A DNA stretch of 38,512 bases from SAR324 cluster bacterium (GTDB lineage: Bacteria > SAR324 > XYD2-FULL-50-16): positions 1 through 38,512 of the forward strand of contig JANQGX010000063.1 in NCBI GenBank assembly GCA_028282885.1, written 5' to 3'. A program made the position numbers and the translations under genes. Under the pieces are notes generated by a model that saw nothing but the letters and a program-made list of their open reading frames with translations, searched no databases and was not told the DNA's origin. Positions 1 to 7,147 of this stretch are shown here, in pieces; within the stretch, counting starts at the first letter, position 1; each line of letters starts with the position of its first letter.

Positions 1-16
1 TATTTATCCTAATTTT

Positions 17-40
17 ACAATTAGACAATTTTCGAATTAT
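17..40 (-). promoter_or_regulatory. ArsR-type operator copy 1
   Basis: This 24-bp imperfect palindrome ends 12 bp before the ArsR start codon. Read on the minus strand it begins ATAATTCGA and ends GTCTAATTGT, and it matches the sites at 356-379 and 1407-1430 almost base for base. Nine of its twelve symmetric pairs are complementary. A site this close to the start codon would overlap the promoter or the ribosome-loading region, as expected for autorepression. Binding by the neighbouring regulator is inferred from position and repetition. Confidence 0.75.
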
Positions 41-52
41 AAAATCGTTCTT

Positions 53-340
53 ATGGACACAAAAAAGATAACCAAAAAGCTAAAAGCACTTTCTAATCCA
101 AACCGATTTGAGCTTTTTGTAGAAATCGCCAAACAAGATCAGTCGAGCTATGAAGATAATGAGTGCTTCATTAATGACGCAATGGTTAAACTCAATATAA
201 GTGCTCCAACTGTTTCGCACCACTTGAAAGAACTGGAAAACGCCGACTTGATTACAACCGAACGCAACGGGAAATTTCTAGTAGCTAAGATCAATAAAAA
301 GGCGTTAAAGGAGTTCCAGGGTATAGTTGAGTTGGCGTAG
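53..340 (+). CDS. ArsR-family winged-helix transcriptional regulator
   Basis: This 95-residue protein has the size and layout of ArsR/SmtB repressors, which bind DNA as homodimers. Residues 6-22 form the typical first helix (KKLKALSNPNRFELF), the helix-turn-helix lies at about 41-66 with ISAPTVSHHLKELENADL as recognition helix, and the beta-hairpin wing follows (ITTERNGKFLVAKI). There is a single cysteine (Cys38) and no ELCVCDL-type metal motif, so it probably senses something other than a soft metal through Cys pairs, for example a small organic ligand, or it is redox responsive. The ATG at 53 has no clear Shine-Dalgarno sequence and the operator-like site ends at 40, so the message may be leaderless. 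The two dehydrogenase genes downstream carry the same operator and are the likely targets. The ligand is unknown. Confidence 0.9.
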   Translation: MDTKKITKKLKALSNPNRFELFVEIAKQDQSSYEDNECFINDAMVKLNISAPTVSHHLKELENADLITTERNGKFLVAKINKKALKEFQGIVELA

Positions 341-355
341 ATTTTTTTTGGAATT

Positions 356-379
356 GTAATTCGATAGTTGTCTATTTGT
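356..379 (+). promoter_or_regulatory. ArsR-type operator copy 2
   Basis: This 24-bp site begins GTAATTCGA and ends GTCTATTTGT. It differs from copy 3 at only a few positions and lies 55 bp upstream of the first dehydrogenase start codon, directly after the regulator gene. Its orientation and distance to the start codon are nearly the same as for copy 3 (53 bp), which argues for a conserved promoter architecture rather than chance. Confidence 0.75.
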
Positions 380-434
380 ATATTTTTGAAATTATCTGAT
401 TAAGCTAACTTTTCAATTTGGAAGGAAATCGCAT

Positions 435-1346
435 ATGACAACATGTCAAATCAGCAAATCCAATGCTAGTGGAAAGAATAGAACAGTTTTTATCACTGGA
501 GCTGGCAGTGGAATTGGAAAGAGTTCAGCAAAGCTATTTTCTCAAAAAGGCTACAAAGTTTTTGCTTCTTATCGAAAGAATGAAGACCGGCAGTATTTGG
601 AGGAAATCGATAATGTACTTCCAATCAAGATGGATGTAACAAACCAGGAGGATATTGAATCTGCGTTTGGAACTATTGAGAGAGAAACCCACAACGAAGG
701 ACTTTTTGCCTTAATTAATAATGCCGGAATTGTTTATAGTATGCCTTTTGAATTCGTAGACGTTACTACAGCGAGAAAAGTGATGGAAACAAACGTCATA
801 GCACCGTTAATAGTCAGTCAGGCTTTTTTACCATTGCTGAAAAAGTATAGTGACGAAAATACAATCAAGTCACGAGTCATTAATATAACTTCCTGGACGG
901 CTGAGATGACGTTACCACTCCTTTCTGTTTACAGCGCATCAAAATATTCAATCCTTGGCCTGACGGAATCCATGTACTATGATTTGGGGCTACTGGGTAT
1001 TCACGCAGTTGCTGCTTCACCAGGGACAACAAAAACGCCAATATTAGATAAAGGTGCGAACAGAAAACAGATGCTCAACGGTATACCAGAAGAAAAAAGA
1101 GTGATATATGAGCCTGTTGTGAATCGTTATTGCGATGCCGGTGATGACTTTAAAAATGCTAACTGGGTGTATACGCCTGAAAAAATCGCAAAAAAGCTCT
1201 TTGTCATCGTTGAAACGAGGAAGCCGAAAGCAAATTATCAAATGGCACCAGATGCAAAACTGATCGCAGGGTTATTGAAGAGATTTGTTCCTTTTTCCTG
1301 GAGAGCGGCTATGGTCAAGAAAATGTTCGGAGTGAGGTTTCAGTGA
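435..1346 (+). CDS. Short-chain dehydrogenase/reductase (classical SDR)
   Basis: This 303-residue protein is a classical NAD(P)-dependent oxidoreductase. The dinucleotide-binding motif TGAGSGIG is at 21-28, NNAG at 95-98, the catalytic Ser at 153 and the YxxxK pair at Tyr166/Lys170, followed by PG at 196-197. The residues after strand 2 (ASYRKNED) contain basic positions that would suit NADP. The C-terminal part, with a variable substrate loop from about 200 and an aromatic-rich end, resembles retinol/steroid dehydrogenase-like SDRs, but the substrate cannot be read from sequence. The ATG at 435 is chosen because AAGGAA lies eight bases upstream. An ArsR-type operator lies upstream, so the gene is probably induced when the repressor releases. 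Confidence 0.92.
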   Translation: MTTCQISKSNASGKNRTVFITGAGSGIGKSSAKLFSQKGYKVFASYRKNEDRQYLEEIDNVLPIKMDVTNQEDIESAFGTIERETHNEGLFALINNAGIVYSMPFEFVDVTTARKVMETNVIAPLIVSQAFLPLLKKYSDENTIKSRVINITSWTAEMTLPLLSVYSASKYSILGLTESMYYDLGLLGIHAVAASPGTTKTPILDKGANRKQMLNGIPEEKRVIYEPVVNRYCDAGDDFKNANWVYTPEKIAKKLFVIVETRKPKANYQMAPDAKLIAGLLKRFVPFSWRAAMVKKMFGVRFQ

Positions 1347-1406
1347 TCTTAATGAAGGGTTGTCCTAAAAGGTGTTATCAAGCTGTATAGCTTTTTTTAA
1401 GGCACT

Positions 1407-1430
1407 ATAATTCGAAACATGTCTAATTGT
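1407..1430 (+). promoter_or_regulatory. ArsR-type operator copy 3
   Basis: This 24-bp site begins ATAATTCGA and ends GTCTAATTGT, almost identical to the reverse complement of copy 1. It lies 53 bp upstream of the second dehydrogenase. A TATAAT hexamer at 1438-1443, just downstream, is a plausible -10 box, so a repressor bound here would cover the promoter. Confidence 0.75.
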
Positions 1431-1483
1431 TAATTTATATAATTGATTAAAACATCGTCTATTCAAACAAACAGGAGAAGCTT

Positions 1484-2422
1484 ATGACATCAAAACCAAT
1501 ATACATTTCCAGAAATACTGCTAGAAAACATGAAGCAGTTATGACTGGAAAAAATACTATCATATCAGGAGCCACTGCCGGAGTTGGAAAAGAAACTGCC
1601 AGAAGTTTGGCAAAAATGGGAAGCAACATCATATTTGCCACTCGCAATAAGGAGAAAACACTAAATACAATTACAGAAATCCGGGACGAAATCAGAGACG
1701 ACACAGTGCGATTGGAGTACAAGCATCTGGATTTAATGGATTTGGATAGTGTTCGTAATTTCCCTACTTTATTAAACGATTATGACACTATTGATGTGCT
1801 TATAAATAACGCCGGAGTGGGTCATGATACGGGCGTCACCGAACAGGGGATCGAGAAGACATTCGGAATCAACTACGTCAGCCACTTTCTCCTCACCAAG
1901 CAACTCATGCCTCTCCTACTGAAATCAAAGGGCAGGATTCTCAACGTCACTTCGATGGGACACTCAACAGCGAAGCGAAAACACTTCGACATGCCATTCA
2001 AAGGGGCGTGCCCAGGTATGACACCCCAACAACGATACTCACGGTCCAAAGCAGCCCAGATCCTTTTCACCAAGGCTTTACAAAGAAGATTTGATCAGAA
2101 CCACATCTGTTGCAACTGTACAAGCCTTCATCCAGGAGGTGTAAGAACAAAAATCCTCGACAACCAGACTTGGGGGACAACGACCATTATCTTCATGCTC
2201 CGACCGATCCTGGTCGATCCACCCGAAGGTGCACGAACCTCTGTATATCTGGCTACCCGGGATAGACCCCAGGAAATAGGCGGGAAGTACTTCTACTACG
2301 GCTTATTCCGCAAAGGTATCTACGAAAAGCCGGGTTCCGATCTTGTCAACGATGAAGCGCTGCAGGAAAAACTCTGGGAGATTTCTGAAGATCTGGTTGG
2401 GGAGGAATTTCGAGTTGCGTAG
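1484..2422 (+). CDS. Short-chain dehydrogenase, retinol-dehydrogenase/WWOX-like
   Basis: This 312-residue SDR has the coenzyme motif GATAGVG at 29-35, NNAG at 108-111, the catalytic Ser157 and YxxxK at Tyr185/Lys189. HPGGVRT after the active site and a long C-terminal segment are typical of the RDH11-14/WWOX-like SDR branch, which acts on retinoid-like, steroid or other lipophilic alcohols or carbonyls. Family membership is firm and the substrate is not. CAGGAGAAG just before the ATG at 1484 supports this start; Met20 is a possible internal alternative. The first third of the gene is AT-rich like the upstream genes, while the region from about 1815 to 2400 is visibly GC-richer, which hints at a mosaic origin. 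It has its own ArsR-type operator, and the metallo-hydrolase begins 51 bp downstream, probably in the same transcript. Confidence 0.92.
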   Translation: MTSKPIYISRNTARKHEAVMTGKNTIISGATAGVGKETARSLAKMGSNIIFATRNKEKTLNTITEIRDEIRDDTVRLEYKHLDLMDLDSVRNFPTLLNDYDTIDVLINNAGVGHDTGVTEQGIEKTFGINYVSHFLLTKQLMPLLLKSKGRILNVTSMGHSTAKRKHFDMPFKGACPGMTPQQRYSRSKAAQILFTKALQRRFDQNHICCNCTSLHPGGVRTKILDNQTWGTTTIIFMLRPILVDPPEGARTSVYLATRDRPQEIGGKYFYYGLFRKGIYEKPGSDLVNDEALQEKLWEISEDLVGEEFRVA

Positions 2423-2473
2423 CGCTACACCAATACTCTGAAGCATCGATAAACCAACAAGGAGACAAACAAA

Positions 2474-3670
2474 GTGACGCATTTCCCCATAAGCGGACGT
2501 GTAACCAATTCACACGTCTTTGAAGTAAAGAAATCACGCAGACAGTTTCTGAAACAGTCTATATACACCTTAGTTTTGTTTGAATTGGGCATGACCAGTT
2601 GCGTCGCAAGTGAGCAAAACCAGGTATCGCATTCCAAGGTGCAAGAAATGACTTCCCAAGAACGAATTATAAACTCACCGCAATACCAGGATGGTGAGTT
2701 TCATAATGCAGAAAAAAATATCTATGATGAAGGTGCGGCGTGGAGGGCTGCAATAAAAGAATTGTTATTTGGAGAAAGGGTTGATCCTGTTCCGCAAGTG
2801 CCACCGCCTATTCAAAGGTTGACTGGAAAGGATTTTTGTAAGAAAGATGCTGCTGCATTACGATTTGTACGCTTAGGGCATTCAACTATTCTGCTTCAAA
2901 TAGGTGGAAAGTTTTGGCTTTTAGATCCCATCTTCAGCGAAAGAGCCTCTTTGTTTCAATGGATAGGCCCAAAACGTTTCCATCCGGTTCCTATTAAAAT
3001 AAACGATCTTCCACCTGTTGAAGGAGTGCTGATTTCACACGACCACTACGACCATTTGGATCATAAGAGTATTCTCCAATTGAAGGACCGGGTTAAACAT
3101 TTTTATGTTCCATTGGGTGTAAAGGAGTTATTGATTTCATGGAACGTTCCAAAAGAAAAAATTGTAGAATTCGATTGGTGGGAAAGAGCACATATTGGAA
3201 ATGTTGAGTTGATTTCGACACCCGCCCAGCATTTTTCGGGGCGAGGTCTTTTTGATTCCGCTAAAACTTTGTGGACTTCCTGGGTAATCAAAACAAATCA
3301 ACACGCTGTTTATTTCAGTGGAGATTCAGGTTATTTCCAAGGATTTAAAGGAATTGGAGAGAAGTATGGTCCTTTTGATTTTACTTTTCTGGAATGTGGA
3401 GCCTATAACAAAGCCTGGAGAACAATGCATATGTTTCCAGAAGACAATATTAAGGCTCAAAGGGATTTGAAAGGGAAGGTCCTGGTGCCAATCCACAACG
3501 GTACCTTCGATTTGGCATTCCATCCCTGGTATGAGCCAATGGAACAGGTGATGGCATTGGCAGAAGATGCTCAGATCAAATATATTATGCCGCAAATGGG
3601 ACAGATTGTGGACTACAAGAGTGTTCCCGAAACATTGAAGTGGTGGAAGATTTCCAATTCAAATACTTAA
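2474..3670 (+). CDS. Exported metallo-beta-lactamase-fold hydrolase, NAPE-PLD/RomA-like
   Basis: This 398-residue protein starts at GTG, with AAGGAGA (2459-2465) at suitable spacing. The N-terminus carries a twin-arginine pattern SRRQFLK (21-27), a hydrophobic stretch and then MTSC with Cys43, so it looks like a Tat-exported protein that may be lipidated. The catalytic domain has the zinc motif HDHYDH at 189-194, further ligands His253 (AQHFSGR), Asp284 (SGDSGY) and His341 (HNGTF). MHMFPED and FHPWYEP are characteristic of the N-acyl-phosphatidylethanolamine phospholipase D/RomA/UlaG-like subgroup. The expected activity is hydrolysis of a phosphodiester or lactone-like substrate outside the cytoplasm, possibly a lipid. 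It follows the second dehydrogenase by 51 bp, so the cassette may process a lipophilic compound. The substrate is not determinable. Confidence 0.88.
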   Translation: MTHFPISGRVTNSHVFEVKKSRRQFLKQSIYTLVLFELGMTSCVASEQNQVSHSKVQEMTSQERIINSPQYQDGEFHNAEKNIYDEGAAWRAAIKELLFGERVDPVPQVPPPIQRLTGKDFCKKDAAALRFVRLGHSTILLQIGGKFWLLDPIFSERASLFQWIGPKRFHPVPIKINDLPPVEGVLISHDHYDHLDHKSILQLKDRVKHFYVPLGVKELLISWNVPKEKIVEFDWWERAHIGNVELISTPAQHFSGRGLFDSAKTLWTSWVIKTNQHAVYFSGDSGYFQGFKGIGEKYGPFDFTFLECGAYNKAWRTMHMFPEDNIKAQRDLKGKVLVPIHNGTFDLAFHPWYEPMEQVMALAEDAQIKYIMPQMGQIVDYKSVPETLKWWKISNSNT

Positions 3671-3984
3671 TGCATTTGTAAACTGAAACAACTCCTTGTT
3701 GGAATACTCTCGATCAACCGCTTCTGCACAAAATAAGGACCCCGCTCTATCGTCAACCCAAACGGTCTTCGTATACTTTCCAACTCTTTCAGTGAAGCAC
3801 TGTTTAAGGAATCTCAACATATTAACAACTATCCAATAGCCATCATGCCACGTGCAAACAGATGAACCTACCCGGATACGCCTGGCACATCACGCATCGC
3901 TTTCATAAGATAAAAAATCTGATCGTTTTTATAACTCGATTGAGCAAAACAGTGTGAAAACCTGATTTGTTTTGGAAGCCTAAA
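3671..3984. other. Intergenic stretch with transposase debris
   Basis: This stretch of about 310 bp has no intact gene. Its right half contains the broken Y1-transposase start described separately. The left half shows no recognisable coding sequence, repeat or terminator. Confidence 0.5.
3845..3957 (+). pseudogene. N-terminal remnant of a Y1 (IS200/REP-associated) transposase
   Basis: From the ATG at 3845 the sequence reads MPRANR and then a stop. One frame away, from 3865, it continues NLPGYAWHITHRFHK. Together these reproduce the well-known start of REP-associated tyrosine transposases (MPRxNR...LPGxxWHITHRxHKK), with one base missing between the parts. After about residue 22 the similarity fades and a stop occurs at 3955. 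The HUH and Tyr active-site regions are absent, so this is only a decayed fragment. The match is from memory of the family and not from a search. Confidence 0.5.
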
Positions 3985-4368
3985 TTACGATGCCGACATG
4001 GTTTTAACATCGTATGTCGGTATCACTTGATCGTTTGTGATAATGGTCAATTTGCTATTTAGCGCTTGAACAATCAACATACGATCAAAAGGATCTTTAT
4101 GTAGCAGAGGCAAATCCAGAATCGACTGGCCATCCTCAAGTGAAATGGGTAAGCCTGAAAATCCCATTTCCTCAACAATGGATAACATATCGTCAGGAGC
4201 TTGCAGTTTACCGATAGATCTTTTTATCGAAATCTCCCAAAGATTTGCTGAACTCACAAATATATCATTTTTTGGATCGGTAATGACTTCCTTACATCTG
4301 GGGCTAAGTCTGCCCGGATCAAATAAACAATAAAGAAACGTGTGCGTATCCAAAAGATATCTACTCAT
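3985..4368 (-). CDS. PIN-domain toxin (VapC-type ribonuclease)
   Basis: This 127-residue PIN-fold protein belongs to the Sll0205-like VapC subgroup. Acidic residues expected to bind Mg2+ are Asp7 (LLDTHTFLY), Glu45 (LWEISIK), Asp92/Asp95 (HKDPFDRMLIVQA) and Asp113 (ITNDQ). Such toxins cleave tRNA or rRNA until neutralised by a co-expressed antitoxin. All key residues are present, so it is probably active. The start codon overlaps the end of the antitoxin gene by 8 bp, the usual antitoxin-first arrangement with translational coupling. Confidence 0.9.
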   Translation of the reverse strand: MSRYLLDTHTFLYCLFDPGRLSPRCKEVITDPKNDIFVSSANLWEISIKRSIGKLQAPDDMLSIVEEMGFSGLPISLEDGQSILDLPLLHKDPFDRMLIVQALNSKLTIITNDQVIPTYDVKTMSAS

Positions 4369-4603
4369 CTACTTTCCCGTAAAACGAATCAATAATCTCA
4401 TTAGGGGTGTCATCAAAATCCTCTGCCATAACAATTTTTCCTTCAAACCCTCCTAGAGTTCGCTTTTTCCTCCGGGACTTGTGAGGAACAAGGTCGCATA
4501 CTGGTTTTCCTGCTTTTGCTATTACTACCTCTTCTCCGTTTAGCACCTTGTCAGCCAGCTCTGACAGCCTTGATTTTGCTTCGTGCATGTTCACTTGTAT
4601 CAT
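4361..4603 (-). CDS. Phd/YefM-family antitoxin
   Basis: This protein is about 80 residues when started at the ATG at 4603, which has AAGG a few bases upstream. An in-frame TTG at 4615 would add four residues. The N-terminal half (MIQVNMHEAKSRLSELADKV) is the Phd/YefM DNA-binding and dimerisation fold with the typical VNMHEAK start and a GEEVVIAKAGKPV strand-turn-strand. The acidic C-terminus (AEDFDDTPNEIIDSFYGK) is the part expected to thread into the PIN toxin, and this ending is common in antitoxins of VapC partners. It should repress its own promoter through the two palindromes at 4622-4639. Confidence 0.9.
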   Translation of the reverse strand: MIQVNMHEAKSRLSELADKVLNGEEVVIAKAGKPVCDLVPHKSRRKKRTLGGFEGKIVMAEDFDDTPNEIIDSFYGKVDE

Positions 4604-4621
4604 AATTGCCTTCAATTTGGT

Positions 4622-4639
4622 TTAGCTAAACTTAGCTAA
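4622..4639 (-). promoter_or_regulatory. Doubled TTAGCTAA operator of the toxin-antitoxin operon
   Basis: Two perfect 8-bp palindromes TTAGCTAA occupy 4622-4629 and 4632-4639, exactly 10 bp apart centre to centre, so both face the same side of the helix. They sit about 20-35 bp upstream of the antitoxin start and surround the predicted -10 region. This is the expected architecture for cooperative binding of two Phd/YefM dimers and for conditional cooperativity with the toxin. Confidence 0.7.
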
Positions 4640-4657
4640 TATTGCTGAATTTGTCAA
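4629..4657 (-). promoter_or_regulatory. Sigma-70-type promoter of the toxin-antitoxin operon
   Basis: On the minus strand a perfect TTGACA -35 box (4652-4657) is followed after 17 bp by TAAGTT (4629-4634), a weak -10. The -10 falls at and between the two TTAGCTAA palindromes, so a bound antitoxin would block polymerase. The -35 is convincing; the -10 assignment is tentative. Confidence 0.5.
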
Positions 4658-4827
4658 GTGCCAAGACAGATGCTCCCAAACGGGGAAGAGGCGTCAAAGA
4701 AAGAAAAGAAAAAGGGATCAAGACTGCTTTTGGCTTTTGGACAGTATTTGCTGATTGGGAAGCTGCTTCTTTCTTTTCCATATCTGAGCAGACCCTATCA
4801 ATTGTTCATTGTTCGGAGCAACGATTT

Positions 4828-5499
4828 TCAATCTTTAACGATACGGTCCTGGCTGTCATCGATTCCCAGGGCAAAGACTCTATTTACCACTTTATCATTG
4901 ACGGCTCTTTTCAGCTCGGAATAGATGCTATTGATCCAGGGATTTCGATTTCCAGTAAGACTTTCCTTTTTTTCGGTATCTTCCAGAATCTCGTGATGAA
5001 AGCCCTCGTATTCATTAATCAAAACAAATAGGTCCAAATCACCGAATCTCTTAAGTATGCGCCTTAAAAGTCTGTCCGGAATCCCGGAATCAACATTTGA
5101 CACCAATGATTCCGTACTGACCTGGGGATAACGCTCCTTAAACTCCTGTAAAGCCTTTTCCATTTCATGCCGGTATGAGGCCTGGTAGCCAGCGGGGCCT
5201 GAGTCCCGAATCCGGCTAAAATCAAAATAGAGGATATAAAAGGAATTTGCGGAGGAAGATATGTTGTTGGAAATATAGAGTTTTCTGAATAGTTTTTTAC
5301 TCGTCCTGGAGAGATTTGTATCATAGTAAGTCCTGATCATTGATAAAAACATTCTTTTATCAAAACCTTCAGGTCTCAGGCAGATGACAAAATTCTGACC
5401 GGCCTTTTCATATTTCTCCAAGTAGGGGGTCCGGTCTATAGTATACGATCCCCTGGTTACAGCCTTTTCAAACTCTTGAAGTCGAATGGAGGAAACCAC
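4828..5499 (-). CDS. Degenerate AAA-ATPase-like protein (AAA-ATPase_like/DUF1703 N-terminal region)
   Basis: This 223-residue protein keeps the recognisable N-terminal pattern of the AAA-ATPase_like family: an entry motif (LQEFEKAVTRGSYTIDRTPY), a Walker A region and a Walker B region. Both nucleotide motifs are damaged. The usual RPRRFGKS loop reads RPEGFDKR (42-49), lacking GKS, and the usual LIDEYD reads LINEYE (160-165). The protein stops where family members continue through the rest of the ATPase into a PD-(D/E)XK nuclease-like domain. It starts 6 bp after the ftsQ-like stop codon, so it may be co-translated. It is either a decaying selfish-gene remnant or a repurposed non-ATPase protein; ATP hydrolysis is unlikely. 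Confidence 0.65.
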   Translation of the reverse strand: MVSSIRLQEFEKAVTRGSYTIDRTPYLEKYEKAGQNFVICLRPEGFDKRMFLSMIRTYYDTNLSRTSKKLFRKLYISNNISSSANSFYILYFDFSRIRDSGPAGYQASYRHEMEKALQEFKERYPQVSTESLVSNVDSGIPDRLLRRILKRFGDLDLFVLINEYEGFHHEILEDTEKKESLTGNRNPWINSIYSELKRAVNDKVVNRVFALGIDDSQDRIVKD

Positions 5500-5505
5500 C
5501 TTGGA

Positions 5506-6315
5506 TTAGACTTTATTGCGGTATACGACAGCTCGTTCATAGCGGAGGTCTATATACCGGATATTGCCTCTCTCTTTCTGTAACCTGGGTAAGGCAAGAT
5601 TCAGGTTGAACAGTTTTTCTTCAAAACCGGTGGAGCCAAGTTTAATGAGAATAGCATCGGGTATGGTGATCAGTTGAATGTTCAAGGGATCGGTAATATC
5701 GATTTCAGAAACGTTTTTCAGTGGCAGGGTCTCATTTTTCTCAAGGAAATCGATCATGGCAAAACCCTTGGCCAGATCATGCTTTGGAATTAAAGTTCCC
5801 GGTTTCAAGCCCGAGAGCGTTTTATCTACCAGAATCGGCAGATTCCATTGTCCTCCGGATTGCATCATGGAAAGCAATCTGCCTTCACTGCTCAAAAGAA
5901 ACATGCCATCCCCGGTCTGTAAATAGGAAACTGGGGTGATTTCGACAACTGAGATCGTTAAACCCAAATCAGGATGACGATGCACCGCCGCTTTTTCAAT
6001 CCAGGGATGTAGAGCCAACCGCCTGCTCATTTCAAAAGGGTCCGCATCCAACCAACTTTGTTCTTTGGGAATCCTTAAATGCGACAGAACCTCATCGGTC
6101 GTCAGGATTCTGTTTCCTTTGATGACAATCTTCCCCGGGTTGATCGGCTGGGAGTAGTAACCAGGAAGATGTACCAGCCCGTAGATCACCAGACCGATAG
6201 CTGCCAACGTTATGACAGATTTGACCAATTGCCTAAATCCACCTTTTATGTTCCAGGACCTGGGTTCAGGCACTTCCGGTTTTGCAGGTATATGTTTTGC
6301 GCTGTAGTCCTTCAT
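5506..6315 (-). CDS. ftsQ: FtsQ/DivIB-type cell-division protein with POTRA domain
   Basis: From the ATG at 6315 this is a 269-residue bitopic membrane protein: a basic cytoplasmic tail (1-30), one transmembrane helix at about 31-50, a POTRA domain at about 58-127 (INPGKIVIKGNRILTTDEVL... HPWIEKAAVHR), and a periplasmic FtsQ domain ending with YIDLRYERAVVYR. FtsQ links early and late divisome proteins together with FtsB and FtsL. The reading frame stays open to a TTG at 6417, which would add 34 residues; neither start has a convincing ribosome site. It is isolated here: no ftsA, ftsZ, ddl or mur genes are adjacent. The next gene on this strand is the degenerate ATPase. Confidence 0.85.
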   Translation of the reverse strand: MKDYSAKHIPAKPEVPEPRSWNIKGGFRQLVKSVITLAAIGLVIYGLVHLPGYYSQPINPGKIVIKGNRILTTDEVLSHLRIPKEQSWLDADPFEMSRRLALHPWIEKAAVHRHPDLGLTISVVEITPVSYLQTGDGMFLLSSEGRLLSMMQSGGQWNLPILVDKTLSGLKPGTLIPKHDLAKGFAMIDFLEKNETLPLKNVSEIDITDPLNIQLITIPDAILIKLGSTGFEEKLFNLNLALPRLQKERGNIRYIDLRYERAVVYRNKV

Positions 6316-6685
6316 CAAGCAAAAAATCAATTGTGTCTGTGAAACCAAGCCTGAAGATTCGGTTTCGAGAATGCAGGTTTTACTACAGGTTATCTGCCCA
6401 TTTTTAGCTGATGACAAGCCAAAATGTCCAGCTTAGGCTTTTCAATATAGTTATCCAGGAACAATTATGCTAGAATCATGATCAGTTTTTATCAATATTG
6501 TCAGGTGCCATGTCAAGGCTGATTCTTCGCAAGGACACCCGTTATCCCGGTTCATCCCTGTGATCTCCGTGAAATCGGTTTGTCAGAGAAATACTCTTGA
6601 ATTAACCTTACAAATCACAATAATCAACATTGACGTGGCCCCCTTCAGGCCTCCGGATCAGGTCTCTTAAAGTAAACCCAATCCT
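6316..6685. other. Intergenic stretch between ftsQ-like and terB-like genes
   Basis: About 370 bp separate these divergent genes if the ftsQ start at 6315 is used. I see no structured RNA, repeat or clear promoter pair. Part of it could be the N-terminus of the ftsQ product if the TTG at 6417 is the true start. Confidence 0.4.
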
Positions 6686-7147
6686 ATGAATGTTATGTCA
6701 GGAAGTTTTATTAGTCATTTGCCAAATGCGGCCCAGGTCTGGTCTGCAAAAGCCATCGCCGGAATCATCGTTGCAGATGGAGTCGTTACCAATGCCGAAC
6801 TGGCTGTCCTGCGGGAGTCTATCAGTTTTTTGCAGGACATGGATACAATAAATGAAATTGTCACCATGGTTAAGAACAGGGAAAAACCCACTCTGGAAGT
6901 TCTGAAAACCGACAGGGTTATCGCTACCAAAATTCTAATGTCCCTGGCGTTGGTGACCCTGACGGATGACAAGATTTCCCAGGCAGAAACCGACTATTTC
7001 AACTTCATAGCCGGCAGGCTCGGTTTTGAGCATGGAATCGCCAAGGCGGTAATGAGTTGGGGGAGAGACTTTATCGCCCTGAATAAGAGGAAACAGAATA
7101 TCATCAAAATGGGTGAGGATTCAACACCTGTCTATATCAGCTATTGA
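6686..7147 (+). CDS. TerB-like protein
   Basis: This 153-residue, mainly helical protein resembles the TerB/DUF533-like fold. The segment AIAGIIVADGVVTNAELAVL (23-42) corresponds to the typical first repeat with an acidic metal-binding-like turn, and ALVTLTDDKISQAETDYFNF (about 91-110) to the second. TerB-like domains occur in tellurite-resistance and stress-envelope systems, and their biochemical role is poorly known. No ter operon partners are nearby. The gene ends 11 bp inside the oppositely oriented deacetylase-like gene. The ATG at 6686 lacks a strong ribosome site; the ATG four codons in is an alternative. Confidence 0.7.
   Translation: MNVMSGSFISHLPNAAQVWSAKAIAGIIVADGVVTNAELAVLRESISFLQDMDTINEIVTMVKNREKPTLEVLKTDRVIATKILMSLALVTLTDDKISQAETDYFNFIAGRLGFEHGIAKAVMSWGRDFIALNKRKQNIIKMGEDSTPVYISY

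Noticed and set aside
4642..5031. Plus-strand open frames overlapping the degenerate ATPase gene
   Set aside because: They have no family resemblance and lie mostly opposite a minus-strand frame with clear AAA-ATPase-like motifs; I treat them as chance frames.
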